Positions 42,172 to 53,604 of a stretch of 64,000 bases of DNA are shown here, one piece after another. The notes below the pieces were generated by a model. It saw nothing but the letters and a program-made list of their open reading frames with translations. It was not told where the DNA came from and ran no database searches. Numbering within the stretch: position 1 is the first letter of the stretch; every line of letters begins with the position of its first letter. This DNA is from Taxillus chinensis (lineage: Eukaryota > Streptophyta > Magnoliopsida > Santalales > Loranthaceae): contig CM042084.1 of the NCBI GenBank assembly GCA_023512835.1, forward strand, positions 44,315,609-44,379,608. Reading direction: 5' to 3'. A program made the translations under genes and the position numbers.

Positions 42172-43399
42172 ATATGGTATCAGAGCATGGTCTAGTTGGC
42201 CTAGGGTAGTGGGCGGACTTGGTTATCTTGAGTCCTTTGGAGGAGCCTGGAGGGACATGCCTGATCAACATGGTCCTCTTGGAGCCTCCAAGGTGTACTT
42301 GGGGTAGTCCAGTCTTGTGGTAGGATTTGCATGCATTGGCATTAGGGCACTAGTTGCATTGGTTGTTGTATGTGAAGGTGTGGATACCTGAAAAAAAAAA
42401 TTATTAAAAAAAAAAAAAAATTAATTGTGATAAAAGAAAAAATATGAATAATGTGATAAGGTGAGAACTGTGCAACTCTGATTAACTCTGATTTTATGAC
42501 AAACTTGAGCTGTGTGCTTGTGGAATTGCTGTTTGTGCAATGTGGTTTAATGAGAACTAAAATGTGTGCAGTGTGTGTAATTGTATGGATAAATGGTTGA
42601 ACGTGATAAAGTTTCAATTGTGCAACTCTGAAATTTTGTGATGATTCGAGCATGAAAACATGGAAAAGAATTTGTGGTATTGAACCGGCGTTTGTGAACG
42701 TGAAGCTTGTGAAATGTGAACGAACAAAAATAAAATAAAATAAAATAAAATACAATAATGTTGGTGTTCTGTGAATGATTGAGTATGTGCCTTTGTATGG
42801 TGTTGTGTGGAGGAAGCGATGTTGTGTTCAAAACGATGAGATATCCACTTAAGTATAGAATTATATGGGCAATGAAAAGGTGTAAACTTGTTGTAAGGGT
42901 GTGAACTTGTATAGTTTGTGATGTGCATCCATGAATTTGTGTGGTGATAATGCATGTTTTGAGGTTAGTTATAGTTCAGAATGCCTAGTCGGTAATGGTA
43001 TTGAGATTATTGAGTGATAACCTAGAGCGCTGCCTTTTCGTGGAGCCAATGTCTCCGAAAATTGTGACCGGTACGACTATTGAGGTAGCAAAGAAGCCCG
43101 CCCCCAGCTGGGCAAGTGGGAGAGAGCTGCAGGATGTAAGTAATGGTATAATCATGGCGAGAGGTTGGCATCTTAAGCCTGGTAATTTAAGAGTTGAAGG
43201 ATGAGATTCGACAACCGATTAAGAGCGAGGTACGTCGAGAGCTATCAACCCACATCATCGGGGGGGATCTTGGGTGAAGATTAATTGAAGCATAGTTGTC
43301 CTGATCGGCAGAAAGGGGCTCAAGAGGTAGAGACCGGTTTCCCAAAGGGGTTGTTCTTGCAGTGGACAACCGGGACATTGGAAAAGAGTATGGCAGGAA
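42172..43399 (+). other. PBS and leader of non-autonomous element
   Basis: TGGTATCAGAGCATGG (42175-42190) is an initiator-Met PBS. The leader includes AT-rich sequence with two A runs (42391-42420) and a repeated AAATAAAAT run (42726-42753). A possible gag start region follows at 43050, with IVTGTTIEVAKKPAP-like residues not confidently assigned. Confidence 0.75.
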
Positions 43400-43720
43400 G
43401 AAGTACTAGTGTCGCGTCTATGGAAAAGTAGGACATCTCCAAGACGACTGTTTTGGTAAAGCAAGTCTTGGTGCTAGAAGACGGCCCAACGAGCTAGGAA
43501 TAAAGCAAAATTCAAGTGAGGCTAGGGGGAAGAGCATGGCAGAACTTTCGTTAGTCAAGGGTACGATTTTGATTCTCGCGTGTTACGATTTCGTTTAGTG
43601 GTGGTGTCATATTCCTTTAATGATAGTGATCGGTTGAGTCTCGTGCAGGGATTAGGTGAGGCTAGGTGAACCTTTGATTGTTGCGTTTCTAGCAATTTAA
43701 TTAAGACACTTGTGATAGAG
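43400..43720 (+). pseudogene. Gag zinc-knuckle and protease traces, non-autonomous element
   Basis: At 43410-43451 the frame reads C-R-V-Y-G-K-V-G-H-L-Q-D-D-C, a CCHC zinc knuckle whose second Cys has become Tyr, preceded by a TAG. Downstream, KGTILILACYDFV and SSNLIKTLVIEGYF-like residues (43558-43730) may be an eroded protease region, but the catalytic D-S/T-G is not evident. Confidence rests mainly on the knuckle spacing. Confidence 0.55.
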
Positions 43721-46560
43721 GGATATTTTCGCTGGGTGGGCTCTTGAGCCACTGTTTTATGCTAGGTGAGGCTTAGAAGGTCGTTTGAGTTACCATTTTG
43801 GATGGACGTAGTTGGGGACCTACTGGAGAATAAATGAGTAAAATAAATAAAAATATACATATGATACCAAAAGACTAATAAATTACTAATGGTTATAAAC
43901 AGTTGTTGGAAAGAGTTGGTGGTTTTAATATGGTCTAAAGTGTTAATTGTATCTTTGTGTGGTAGTCAATTTTGGGCGCCCGTGTGTGAGGAAAGTAATA
44001 AATGTTACTGTGTTACCCCTAATACTCTAGCGTAGGTGAGATTACCTCTGGCCTAGCTAGCCTAGGAAGCTGGAGGCATGAGTTAGTGGCTTGTGGGTAG
44101 TGTGTGACCCCGCTATGGCAACCTTGAGTAATAGAAATGTGTTTTCATGTGAGTAGAGGTTTCTGTAGATGTGCTACTTAAGAAGGATGTTCTTCGGGTA
44201 ACCTTTCCAAGTGTCAAGGTTGAGGGAGGAAATTGCCACTAGTATAACCCACCCCTTGAGTCATTGAAATCTAAATTGATTGGCGAGAGTGGTATGTGGT
44301 TTTAAGATTCTTATGGGTGTCCTATGGAAATGGCTGCAAATTCTTGGGTGGCCAAACATTGACCACGTGTCATGCTGGTGGTGTGTGAAAGACCTTGGGT
44401 AATGTTCATAGGATATGTGGTGAAATGGGTTTGCGTATGTATAAAAATGTGATGAGTTCTGGAACTAGGTTATGAGTGAGTTTATAGGATCGTGCCCAGT
44501 GAACCCAATCAGTGCAAGCAGGCCAGCGAGTGAGATTGGGCAGGCCTTGTTTGGGTTTTTCCTCATAATTGGGAGACACCTTCCGAGGGGTTGAGGATGT
44601 ACTCCTGGTGGTGGGACCATTCCGTTAATCCATGTCGTGTGGGTAATAGGCTTAAAAGAGGCGAGGAGGTGGGGACTAGTATGTCCTCTCTTACATGTGT
44701 TCTACACGTAGTTTATTTCGTGTGTTGTGGTTGCTTTGTTTTGTTGTGTGTGTTACATATGTGCTAAAGGAGTAGCAAAGTTCTTATGTGTGGGTCTCGT
44801 GGCATTCATATGCAGAGGAGTAAGAGGTGATGCATGCGCATATTATGTGCGGTGAGGGATGAAGAGGGGTGTTATGTGTAATGTTGATGTTATTCCTTGT
44901 CACATGTGATGGCATGCTAAGTTAAAGTGTGAAAGTATTGATGCGTTGTGATTCACTAAATGGAGTCAGATGTGAGTTTTGCTTGTAAGGGGTATTAATG
45001 CTACCCCTTTGGGGGAGACTTGTGTCCTGCGGCTATCATGGGGTCCTCATGCTACATATGTTCTTCTTGAAAGTCTTTCGTGTGCGTTTTGATGCGGTAA
45101 GTGAGATGGTCCACGCCATCAAAGTGTTGGTGTGTTTGGGAGCTACATGAATGTCCCGAATAAGGAGTTTGCATGCCTCGTTTCTTGTGCCTACCCGGAG
45201 GAATTGCAGTGACCATATTAAGTCGCGGTTAGAGCCTGAGTATTTCTTGGTCCATTTGAGTGTTTTGCTGGTGTGTTGAGATAAAACGTAATAGTTGATA
45301 TAGCGGAGTTGGTGGGCCATGAGGTGGAGTATGTCTTGGAGGCAAGGGATTTTCTTGTGACCTGTGAGTGGTGACATAGAGGATTCCATTGTGGTCAGGT
45401 TGCAGATAGGAGAGTTTTCAGTGTGGGGGGGGACTATGTTGTTCACAGCTACTCGGCGTCAAGGGATTCCTATCGTGTGGTCCGTCTGCTGACTTGGTAA
45501 GGCATCATCCCTTGGGCTGTACGGTAAGCCTTAGTTGTGAAGGCAATGTGGGACCTTGGCAGATCTCTATTTGGCCGTGATCAAGGAGGTCGCTTCTCAA
45601 AGTCGGTGATTAGTGATAGCCCGATAGTGGGTTTTGGTCTTACCATGGTTGTGTGTGTGGTGCTGCATTTACTTGTTTTTAGTGCATCCTTGGACTTCGT
45701 TGGGCGCCAGGTTGACTGCAACCGAGTGGTTAAGGGCACACTCCATTCTCGTGTTTCTATGTCTAGGCTTGTATTCCGTTCTGCGTCCCCATTGGCGTTG
45801 GTGGGGGTTTCAATGTTCCTTACTTGAGTGAGGTGGTTTTCGCAGTGATGATGGTGCTGCTGAGATGAGCTCCCTGTGTGGGAATGTGATTGTGGTTTGC
45901 ATAATGCTATCCTATTTGTTTGTGTTTCATTGTGACCTCATTGTGCTTGCTTTGTTAGGGTGAGGTCTACCTATGGGCTGCGGGTGCGTTGACTTCAAAT
46001 CCCAATTGTTGGGTATTTTACGTTGTGGAGTGTTGGTCCCATCGTGCCGCGAGTTGGCATCTCCAACATTTGTGGTAATGACTGCCTTATGTGTTGCTTT
46101 GATCTTATCGCGTTGTTTACTATTTGGTTTCCCTTTTCGGGGACGAAAGGTCTAAAGGTGGGACGGGTGTGAGGAAACTCCCAACGGCTGCGTTTGTATG
46201 GTATTGGCGACCGGGCGGTGGAACGTTAAACGTGTAGTAGTGTTTTGTTTATGCCTTGTTCCTTGTAGTGGTGTTTATGATGTGAGTTGGTCTGTGACTT
46301 ATGTGATTTGTTAAACGTACGTGTTGGGGATGGGCGTATATGTCGTACACCGTCGTGACGTGAATACTTGTGACATGTGTTAGGTGAGGAGAACAAGGGT
46401 TGTTGGTGAGATTACAATATGTGTTTCCTTATCATCTTGTGTTGTATTGGGTCCGTGGGTACGTGCCTTCATGTGTGTTATTGTGTGATATCTTCATTCG
46501 CGGGTATGTGAATAGTTGTGGACGATGTGCATCAGCATGTGCATTATGGAAAGTGTATTG
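43721..46560 (+). other. Long G/T-rich internal region without recognisable coding
   Basis: About 2.8 kb with strong G and T excess on the plus strand and no frame that I can match to pol. The longest frame (45537-45827) has no known motif. A PPT-like module TTTTCGGGGACGAAAGG followed by AAAGGTGGGACGGG lies at 46132-46168. This should hold pol in an autonomous element; either it is extremely eroded or it was replaced. Confidence 0.6.
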
Positions 46561-46961
46561 TCTTTTCGCGGACGACACGTCCTATGGAGGAAATATGGAA
46601 ACGCGAAACCATGATGCGTGAGCAACCCCGAGTTGTTCGAGGACGAACAATCTTAAGGGTGGAGGGGTGGCTGTTGGCTGGTGTATTTGTATTTCCTTTC
46701 GACTTTTGACTTTAATTTATATTGAATGTGTTAATGAAATGTGCTTGTGATGGATATTTGTGACATGTGGATGTGTTTCCATAGATTGTGATGCATGTGG
46801 TTATGGATGTGGTGGCACTATGTTATGTGTTATGGTGTACAATGTGCGGTGTATGACCCATTTGGGTGTTGTAGCTCACCGTGTGGCAAATGGGTAGCTT
46901 GTGTTTGTTTTCCTCGTATGTCATTTCTTTTCGAGGACGAAAAGTCTTAAGGGGGAGAGGA
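46561..46961 (+). pseudogene. Chromodomain-end remnant, duplicated PPT-like modules and PPT
   Basis: At 46577-46620 PMEEIWKRETMMREQ corresponds to the EEETWEHE-x-x-MREQ end of the Tekay chromodomain. TTCGAGGACGAA at 46637-46648 is followed by CTTAAGGGTGGAGGGG. The functional copy TTTTCGAGGACGAAAAG-CTTAAGGGGGAGAGGA (46928-46961) abuts the 3' LTR. The first and last modules differ in loop-flanking bases but keep TTCG/CGAA pairing. Confidence 0.75.
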
Positions 46962-47646
46962 TGTAATGACCCGTGTGTAACCCGTGTGTAAGGAGTTAAC
47001 CACAAACACCTTGAATGTTGGTACACAAGTTTAAGGTAAGAGATGAGCCCAAGAGGGGACTTTTGAGAGGTGTATGTGTCAAGCGATAGCGTACATTTAT
47101 GCCCTAGGAAGATGCTATGCGTTCAGCGGTTTTAACTGTTTTGGCTGATCTTGGAGCTCACTTTTGACCTAGTAGATGGCCTCAAACAATTGGCGTGCAA
47201 GAACAAAAGTTTCTTAGAATGAGGTCCTCTATCTACCACAGAAATTTCAGAGCATTTGGAGCTGCACGTGAATTCACCCATTTCACGTGCAAGCATATTT
47301 TTGCTTCTCAGGCCTCTACAAGATGCAAGGAGACTTGGGGTAAAGTTTGAGTGCATTTGGAGCTGCACGCCAATTGGGGAATTGGCGTTCAAATTGGCGT
47401 GCAGGCATATTTTTGCATGGTTACCTTGGTTTTGTTATTCTAATCATCTTTTTCCAAAGGACCAGGTTGGAATAGTGAGTATTTTGGTGTGTATGGATGC
47501 GGAAAGGTTGTAGCTTGTGTAATCAAAACTACGTCGTTTTGATCCTGGGTTTCACTTAATCAAAACTACGTCGTTTTGATAATGGGAGGTCTATATAAGG
47601 ATGAGGAGACTCCTTGTTCTAGGGTTAGGGTTCTTTTCAGCCGTCG

Positions 47647-47692
<46 letters not shown>

Positions 47693-48864
47693 AGGAAGGA
47701 GAGCTGCTGGCTTGCTGCCGGAGCGTCGTGCGTGGGGAAGACAACGTCTAGCGTGGAAGCAAGAGCTGGAGGACGTTTTCAAGGTAGGGATTCTGTTCTT
47801 CCTAAATCCTCCTCTGTCCTAGGGTCCTAGGCAGAATATGAGTTATATCTGTTATATTATTTATATGTAAATTCATATAGGTGTGACCTCCTATATGAAT
47901 GTTGGCCTTCAATGGCGATTTTGGTGTTTCGGTGTTTGTGTGATGCATGAAAAGTGTTTGATAAAATGCCTGTATGACATGCCTGCTACATGTTTGATGA
48001 AATGCCTGTGTGAACTTAGCTGTGTGTATATGCCCATTAAGTGTTTGGTAATATGTCCATGTGACTGGACTTGTGGTTTAGTGTATGTATGTATGCTGGA
48101 TGTTTGCTCTATGGCCTGAATGGTTGGGTTTGTGCGCTTGTGAACGGGTGCACACCAAGTGTTTGGTTGTATGCTTGAGTGACCATGTGTGTTGTGTGCT
48201 TGACCGTGGTATCTGGCCTGAAGAGGCGGTTAAATCACTTGGCCTGAAGAGGCGGTTAAATCACTTGGCCTGAAGAGGCGGTTAAATCACTTGGCCTGAA
48301 GAGGCGGTTAAATAACTTGGCCTGAAGAGGCGGTTAAATCACTTGTGGTTAAAGTGTTAGCCTGTGTGGCGGTGGAAGATTGTAAATTGTTGATGTGGTT
48401 GTTATTATGTTTGTTGAAATTATTGTATCACGACACCGCACTTGTACACATGGCATGTAGATGCTAGGAACATGGGATGGGTTGGGGAGACATGATCCCT
48501 ACTGAGCCGTGGTTGCTCACCCCCTCCTACCGTGTTTGTTTGTTTTCCAGGGACTTACAGGCGTTAGGTGGATACACCAAGGTGGAAGACCCTCTCCACT
48601 TTATTGTTCATTTCGGTAATGTACTTTTATGATTTATGTAACCCCAGGGAGGGGAATGTACTAAGGGATTGAACCGTAATCAGGGACTTGGTTGTTTTGT
48701 GAACCTTTGATGTTTTGGAATTAAATAAAGATGTGGCTTATTTGATTTATTGTAATTGTTAGACTTGCTTGTGTGGCATCCAGGAATCCAACCCCAATGC
48801 CCTCCGTGTGGGTGAATGGGGAGTCACGTACCGGTTTCCTCGGGTTGGAAATCCGGGCGTGGCA
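46962..48864 (+). repeat. 3' LTR of non-autonomous Tekay-like element
   Basis: It begins TGTAATGACCCG and ends CCGGGCGTGGCA, with the last bases altered. All elements of the 5' LTR recur in order: inverted repeats (47263-47291, 47364-47403), ACGT pair (47522-47580), TATA (47591-47598), (GA)n, donor at 47784, 26-bp array and acceptor TTTTCCAG ending at 48550. By eye it differs from the 5' LTR at about two positions per hundred or fewer. Confidence 0.95.
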
Positions 48865-49277
48865 AAGAACCTCAAGACAGTGCGGTGGTCAAACGGGTTT
48901 TGAGAGCCTCAAACGCCTGCTGGCACTTGTCAGTCCACTCAAACTTTACTCCCTTCCGAGTCAACGCCGTCATGGGAGCCGCCAAACGGGAGAACCCCTC
49001 TACAAAACGACGATAGTACCCCGCCAAGCCAAGAAAGCTACGGATCTCAAAAACATTGGTTGGCCGCGCCCACGATGCCACAGCCTCAATCTTGGCTGGG
49101 TCCACCCTAACTCCCTCAGCTGACACCACATGGCCAAGAAAGTGAACCTCCTGCAGCCAAAACTCACACTTGCTAAACTTGGCAAACAGCTGCTGGTCCC
49201 TCAGGGTTTGCAACACTGTTGCTAAATGCTCCACATGCTCCCTCTCAGTCTTGGAATACACCAAGATATCATCAATA
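48865..49277 (-). pseudogene. pol: Tekay RT catalytic end, minus strand
   Basis: On the minus strand, downstream of the Sirevirus insertion, the frame starts with the RT active site [18 protein letters not shown]. It continues [20 protein letters not shown], the thumb [20 protein letters not shown] and [17 protein letters not shown] one-base loss near 48885 breaks the frame just before the non-autonomous element's border. The upstream half of RT is at 63327-63770. Confidence 0.93.
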
Positions 49278-49282
49278 AACAC
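49278..49282. other. TSD AACAC (left) of the Sirevirus-like element
   Basis: AACAC directly precedes the LTR start at 49283. The identical copy follows the 3' LTR at 63322-63326. Removing the element and one copy restores the RT active-site frame of the host on the minus strand. Confidence 0.97.
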
Positions 49283-50557
49283 TGTTGGATCAAACCCAGA
49301 ATTTGGATAATGCTGATAAAGCCTTATATAATTTGATTTGAGATCCTTTGTGTTTATTTGATCATTGCAGAAGATATGTTATTAATCCAGAGATGCACTC
49401 GTGAGAGCAAAGCTAAGGACAGGATACATAATCCTGATCCGGACAAGAGTGAGTGTCGTCAAACACTTGGTAAATAACCAAGTAACAAATACATACGGAA
49501 TAAGGAACATTCCTACGGACTAAGAACTTAAAGGATAAGTGCGGAGTAAGGAAACCAGATGTGGAGTAAGGAATCCGGATTTATTACTCGCCCGGAGTAA
49601 GGAACTTACATACGGAGTAAGAAACTTACATACGGAGTAAGGAACTTACATGCGGAGTAAGAAAGCGCTGACACGGAATAAGTTTTCAGACTTTTCAAGA
49701 CTCGCCCGGAGTAAGGAACTTACATACGAAGTAAGGAACTTACATACGGAGTAAGGAACTTACATACGGAGTAAGGAACTTACATACGGAGTAAGGAACT
49801 TACATACGAGTAAGGAATTTACATGCGGAGTAAGGAAGCGCTGACATGGACTAAGGATTCCAGGTACTAAATAGATACGGAGTAAGCAACCACTGACACG
49901 GAGTAAGGTTCCGAGCTTCATTAGCTACAGAGTAAGGAAAATTACACCGGATCAAGAAGACACTGCTCCAACTAAACCGCATTTAAAGTTATCAGCTCGT
50001 GGTGTCCCGATGTAAGACGAATGTATTGAGAACCTGAAGAATCTTACACGTGGATCATCCGGATATGTGGACACAACCTTAATTGTATCTCGGAACTCAC
50101 AAAGACACTTATACTCTTCAAATCCAAGATCTTGAGCTCCACAATCCGCAGCAGTCAAGGCAGAGAGATTACCGAGGGATAGTTAGTGCGGAACGCATTC
50201 CGGAACTACAAGTTCCAAGGTTGTCTCTTAGGAATGTTTTGTATAAATTTTCATACTTATACATTATTAAATTGGTGAAGTTGCAGTCGAAAAAAATAGA
50301 GAGGAGTTTTATCATCTTTAGAGATAGAACTTGGCTAGTGTGTGAGTTCATTTGTAAACAGAGTGTAAGAGAGTTTTGCTTCTATTTTGTTGTATTCATC
50401 TTGTGATAATAAAACAAAATACTTCCACTATCTGGTTATCTTCCGCAGTGATTCTATCGCTTAAACTAGATAAGTGTTTGAGTCTTGAGAGAAAGAAAAG
50501 AGTTTTAGTAAGAGCCTATTCACCCCCCCCCCCCCTTTAGGCTCCAAGGGACCATCA
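49283..50557 (+). repeat. Sirevirus-like 5' LTR
   Basis: 1275 bp, TGTTGGATCAAACCC to GGGACCATCA. It has two blocks of a 20-bp CGGAGTAAGGAACTTACATA repeat (49594-49653 and 49707-49827). A TATA-like GTATAAATT is at 50241-50249. A poly(C) run of 14 (50522-50535) lies close to the 3' end. A 107-codon frame at 50083-50406 is duplicated in the 3' LTR and is not taken as a gene. Confidence 0.96.
49594..49827 (+). repeat. 20-bp tandem repeats in Sirevirus LTR
   Basis: The first block has three units and the second six (one with a deleted G). In the 3' LTR the second block has one unit fewer (62379-62438 and 62491-62590), which accounts for nearly all of the LTR length difference. The GGAGTAAG core also recurs singly across about 49550-49930. 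Confidence 0.93.
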
Positions 50558-50559
50558 AG

Positions 50560-50574
50560 TGGTATCAGAGCAAG
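50560..50574 (+). other. PBS, initiator tRNA-Met type
   Basis: TGGTATCAGAGCAAG begins two bases after the LTR end, as in most plant copia elements. Confidence 0.93.
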
Positions 50575-50619
50575 TTCTACTTTGTTCTAAGTAGAGATCC
50601 CACTTTTTCAATCTCAGAA

Positions 50620-51900
50620 ATGGCCGAAGAAAGCAGTATGCTATGCAAGCCTTAACTTTGGAGGTGCACAGGAGCCCATTTCGAATCGAAGCAGCAGTGA
50701 AAATATCGACCCACCTCAACCTGCTGCTGCCGCCGCTTCTCAACCACGGAGTTCTGGTTTTACTTTAACGAAACCGCCCAAATTCACACCTGAGCTTTTC
50801 TCCCAGTGGAAAGCTCACATGAAGATGTTTATGGTATGCCATGATCATCTTATGTGGCCATGTCTTCATCAGGAGATTCCAATTCCGATGACTATCGGAG
50901 AACATGGAGTTAGGAGGCCAAAGACAGATGCTGAACTTACCAACGATGAAAGAGCCTGGCAGGCGCTAGTGAAAAGGCTCGGCTTATGTTACATCGTCTT
51001 TGGATTCCGAGGCTTTCCACGGACGTCCAGGGCTGCACAAAAGCAAAAGCTGTTTGGGACAAACCGACAATCCTCTATGAGGGGAGTCGGTCCCAGGATG
51101 CAGAATGTGATCTGCACTCTCGACTTAACTTTGAGAGTTTTAATCATAAACCGGGCGAATCACTTGAAAGCATCTATCGGAGATTCGGCAAGCTCATTCT
51201 TGAGTCAAGACCGTCAATGAGCATTATTCTCATTCCCAGATCAATGACAAGTTCTTTCGCTCCTTGCCGGATCGCTACTACTCCAAACAACTCCAGATGC
51301 AATCGGACAAAATGGCGAGATGTTCCCCTTGAAGAATCGTATGGAGAGCTGCGGACTCACGAAGTCAGGTTTAAGTACTCTGACAGAGATGAGAAAATAG
51401 CTCGAAAAGAAAAGGGGGTAGCTCTCAAAGCTACAGAATGTCTAAAGATATTGAGGAATGATGATACGGACGTATCTGACAATTCTGATTCTGATGAGGA
51501 GGAGGAGATAGCCCTTCTTGTCAAATCCTTTGAGCGATTCCTACGGAAAAGCAGAAAAGGGTTCAGAAGACGCTCATCATCATCGTTCCAAAGGAAGGAG
51601 CGACCGGAGTCCAGTTCCCAGGAATGTTTCAACTGTGGGAAAACCGGTCACTGGGCCAAGGAATGCAGGTCCAAAACAAAAGTGGCCGAGAAAAGTGACA
51701 AGGTAACTCCTCGCCGCTCCACCTCAGATAACAGCAAGAGCAAGAGGAAGGCGCTCGTGACAAAATACATGAGTGGCTCGGAAGAAGAGGAGGAATCCTC
51801 GGATGATGAGCCGACCACTAAGCCGAACGTCTGCCTCATGGCAAATACTGAGGAGCATCTCTGGAATGCATTGCTGGATCACTTGAAGTTAAAGATCAAT
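50620..51900 (+). pseudogene. gag: Sirevirus-like gag pseudogene
   Basis: The ATG at 50620 (MAEESSMLCKP) meets a stop after 11 codons. A one-base shift near 50650 recovers an Ala/Ser/Pro-rich leader, then TLTKPPKFTPELFSQWKAHM. 50819-50985 continues MKMFMVCHDHLMWP...ELTNDERAWQALVKRL, and another shift near 50980 leads into the frame 50986-52023. That frame has WDKPTILYEGS, FNHKPGESLESIYRRFGKLI, an acidic SDEEEEIALLVKSFERFLRK stretch and the knuckle CFNCGKTGHWAKEC (51625-51666, CX2CX4HX4C). Gag coats the genomic RNA. No intact protein is possible. Confidence 0.9.
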
Positions 51901-52950
51901 AAAAGCAAGTGGATCCTTGATAGTGGATGCTCCGGACATATGACGGGTGATCAGACTCTGCTTGTAGAAGTTAATGATAAACAAGGTCCATCCGTTTCAT
52001 ATGGCGACAACAAAGAAAGGTAAAACGCCGGGTATGGCACTTTAACTAACGGCTGTGTATCAATCACTAAAGTTGCACTAGTCGAAGGTTTAAAGCATAA
52101 TTTGCTAAGTGTCGAATCTATGTGACAAAGGATTTCTTGTTTCCTTTTTGTCCAACACCTGTGCGAGAAGAGAAAACTTATCCAGGAGATGTTAAGTTAT
52201 CCGGATCAAGAGATGGGGACATATACTCGGTGGTCTTAAGAAATAATTCTTCGACCACTGTATGCTTCCTCACGAAAGCAACAGATGAAGATAGTTGGTT
52301 ATGGCACAAGCGATGCGCACATTTAAACTTTAAGACATAATCTAAATTAGCGTCACTTGATCTTGTCACTGGTCTACCCAAACTCAAGTTCTCCAGGAGA
52401 CTCTCTCTGTCGAGAATGCCAACTTGGTAAACGGACCAAACACGGCTTTAAGAGCAAATCGGTTAACTCAATAATCGCTCCTCTACAACTTCTTCATATG
52501 GACCTCTGTGGTCCTATATCTGTTCCATCACTAGTCAGTGCGAGATATACCCTTGTGGTTATCGATGATTTCACCAGATACACATGGGTGATGTTCCTGA
52601 AATCAAAGGATCAAACTTTTGAACATCTTGTAGATCTCTTCAACTGGATAAGCAACTCACAAGGACCGAGCATTAAATGCATCAGGAGTGATCATGGTAC
52701 GGAATTTGATTTTTCGGAAATGAGATCATATTGTTCTCAACAGGGCATACAAGATGACTTCTCTGCTCCCAGAACCCCACAACAAAATGGGGTAGCCGAG
52801 CGCAAGAATCATACTTTAGTTGAAGCTGGTAGATCCATGTTAGCGAGGGCAACGCTTCCTCTCGCCTATGGGCCGAAGCCGTGTCCACCGCCTGCTATGT
52901 TCAGAACGAACTCTAATAAATAAATCTACCATGAAAACACCCTATGAGAT
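51901..52950 (+). pseudogene. pol: Copia protease and integrase
   Basis: The protease motif WILDSGCSGHMTG (Asp-Ser-Gly at 51919-51927) is in the gag frame, which stops at 52021. The GAG-pre-integrase part lies at 52122-52340 (YSVVLRNNSSTTVCFL, WLWHKRCAHLNF). Frame 52357-52923 adds the zinc-finger CRECQLGKRTKHGF. The integrase core has Asp in HMDLCGP, Asp in RSDHGTEF and Glu in NGVAERKNHTLVEA, so the DDE triad is complete. A frameshift near 52885 ruins the WAEAV...CYV segment. The order PR-INT before RT defines Ty1/copia. Confidence 0.92.
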
Positions 52951-53586
52951 GTGGAGAGGACGAAAACCTTCAATCTCATATTTCGAGCTTTTGGGTGTAC
53001 TTGCTATATACCGATCAATGGCAAAGAGACCCAGAATAAATTTGAACCAAAATCTGATGATGGGATTTTTGTCGGGTACTCACTACATAGCAAGGCTTAT
53101 CGGGTCTTCAATAGAAAACTTTTTAAAGTTGAAGAATCTATCCATGTGACCTTTGATGAAGCAAATCTCAATTGGTCAAAAGTCGGTTCTTCAAATTCCA
53201 ATATGCAGGTCATAGACAGCAACGTCGATTACTCGAAGTTTATGAATATTCCTATTACATATCCTGACCAACCACGTGGCATCAGCAAAACACAACAAAA
53301 TTTTATGGATGATGCTACGGATGACTCTGACTCCGGACTACCATTTAGCTCCGGACATACTGCTACGGATACACAAAATTCCGGAGCACCTTCAAGTCCG
53401 TCCGGACTAGTTAACACTGGAAGAAACAGTGTTGAAGAACCAACTAGTTCATCCGTACCTCTCAATACGGAAACATCTAGTCCGGACGAAGCTCAACCAG
53501 TCGATACAACCGGACCACCCAATCTGGAAGAGCTTCAAATTGTTCAAGATCAACCAACACATGCACAGAATTATAGATGGACCTGA
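52951..53586 (+). pseudogene. pol: Copia integrase C-terminus and linker
   Basis: Open for 211 codons: FRAFGCTCYIPINGKETQNKF, DDGIFVGYSLHSKAYRVFNR and VEESIHVTFDE are the conserved integrase C-terminal elements of copia. A Ser/Thr/Pro-rich linker full of Ser-Gly-Pro-Asp encoded by TCCGGA-type codons follows, before a TGA at 53584. Confidence 0.88.
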
Positions 53587-53604
53587 AACCATCCCTCAGA
53601 TCAA

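Larger units (their letters stand above)
40255..48864 (+). mobile_element. Non-autonomous Tekay-like element with near-identical LTRs
   Basis: LTRs at 40255-42171 and 46962-48864 flank a 4.8 kb internal region with PBS and PPT but almost no readable coding sequence. Only a damaged zinc knuckle (43410-43451) and a chromodomain-end remnant (about 46575-46640) can be recognised. It is inserted in the RNase H region of the minus-strand Tekay element. The host frame resumes on both sides; the TSD is imperfect (GCAAT at 40250-40254 and GCAAA at 48862-48866), and the last bases of the 3' LTR are altered. Its LTR termini and PPT match its host's family, so this is a family member inserted in another in opposite orientation. 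Confidence 0.92.

Noticed and set aside
45537..45831. 96-codon frame with hydrophobic stretches in the non-autonomous element
   Set aside because: No start context, no family match and surrounded by stop-rich sequence; compatible with chance in G/T-rich DNA.
50083..50406. 107-codon frame identical at 62847-63170
   Set aside because: It is duplicated because it lies in the two LTRs of the copia element; it has no recognisable domain and spans the LTR promoter region.
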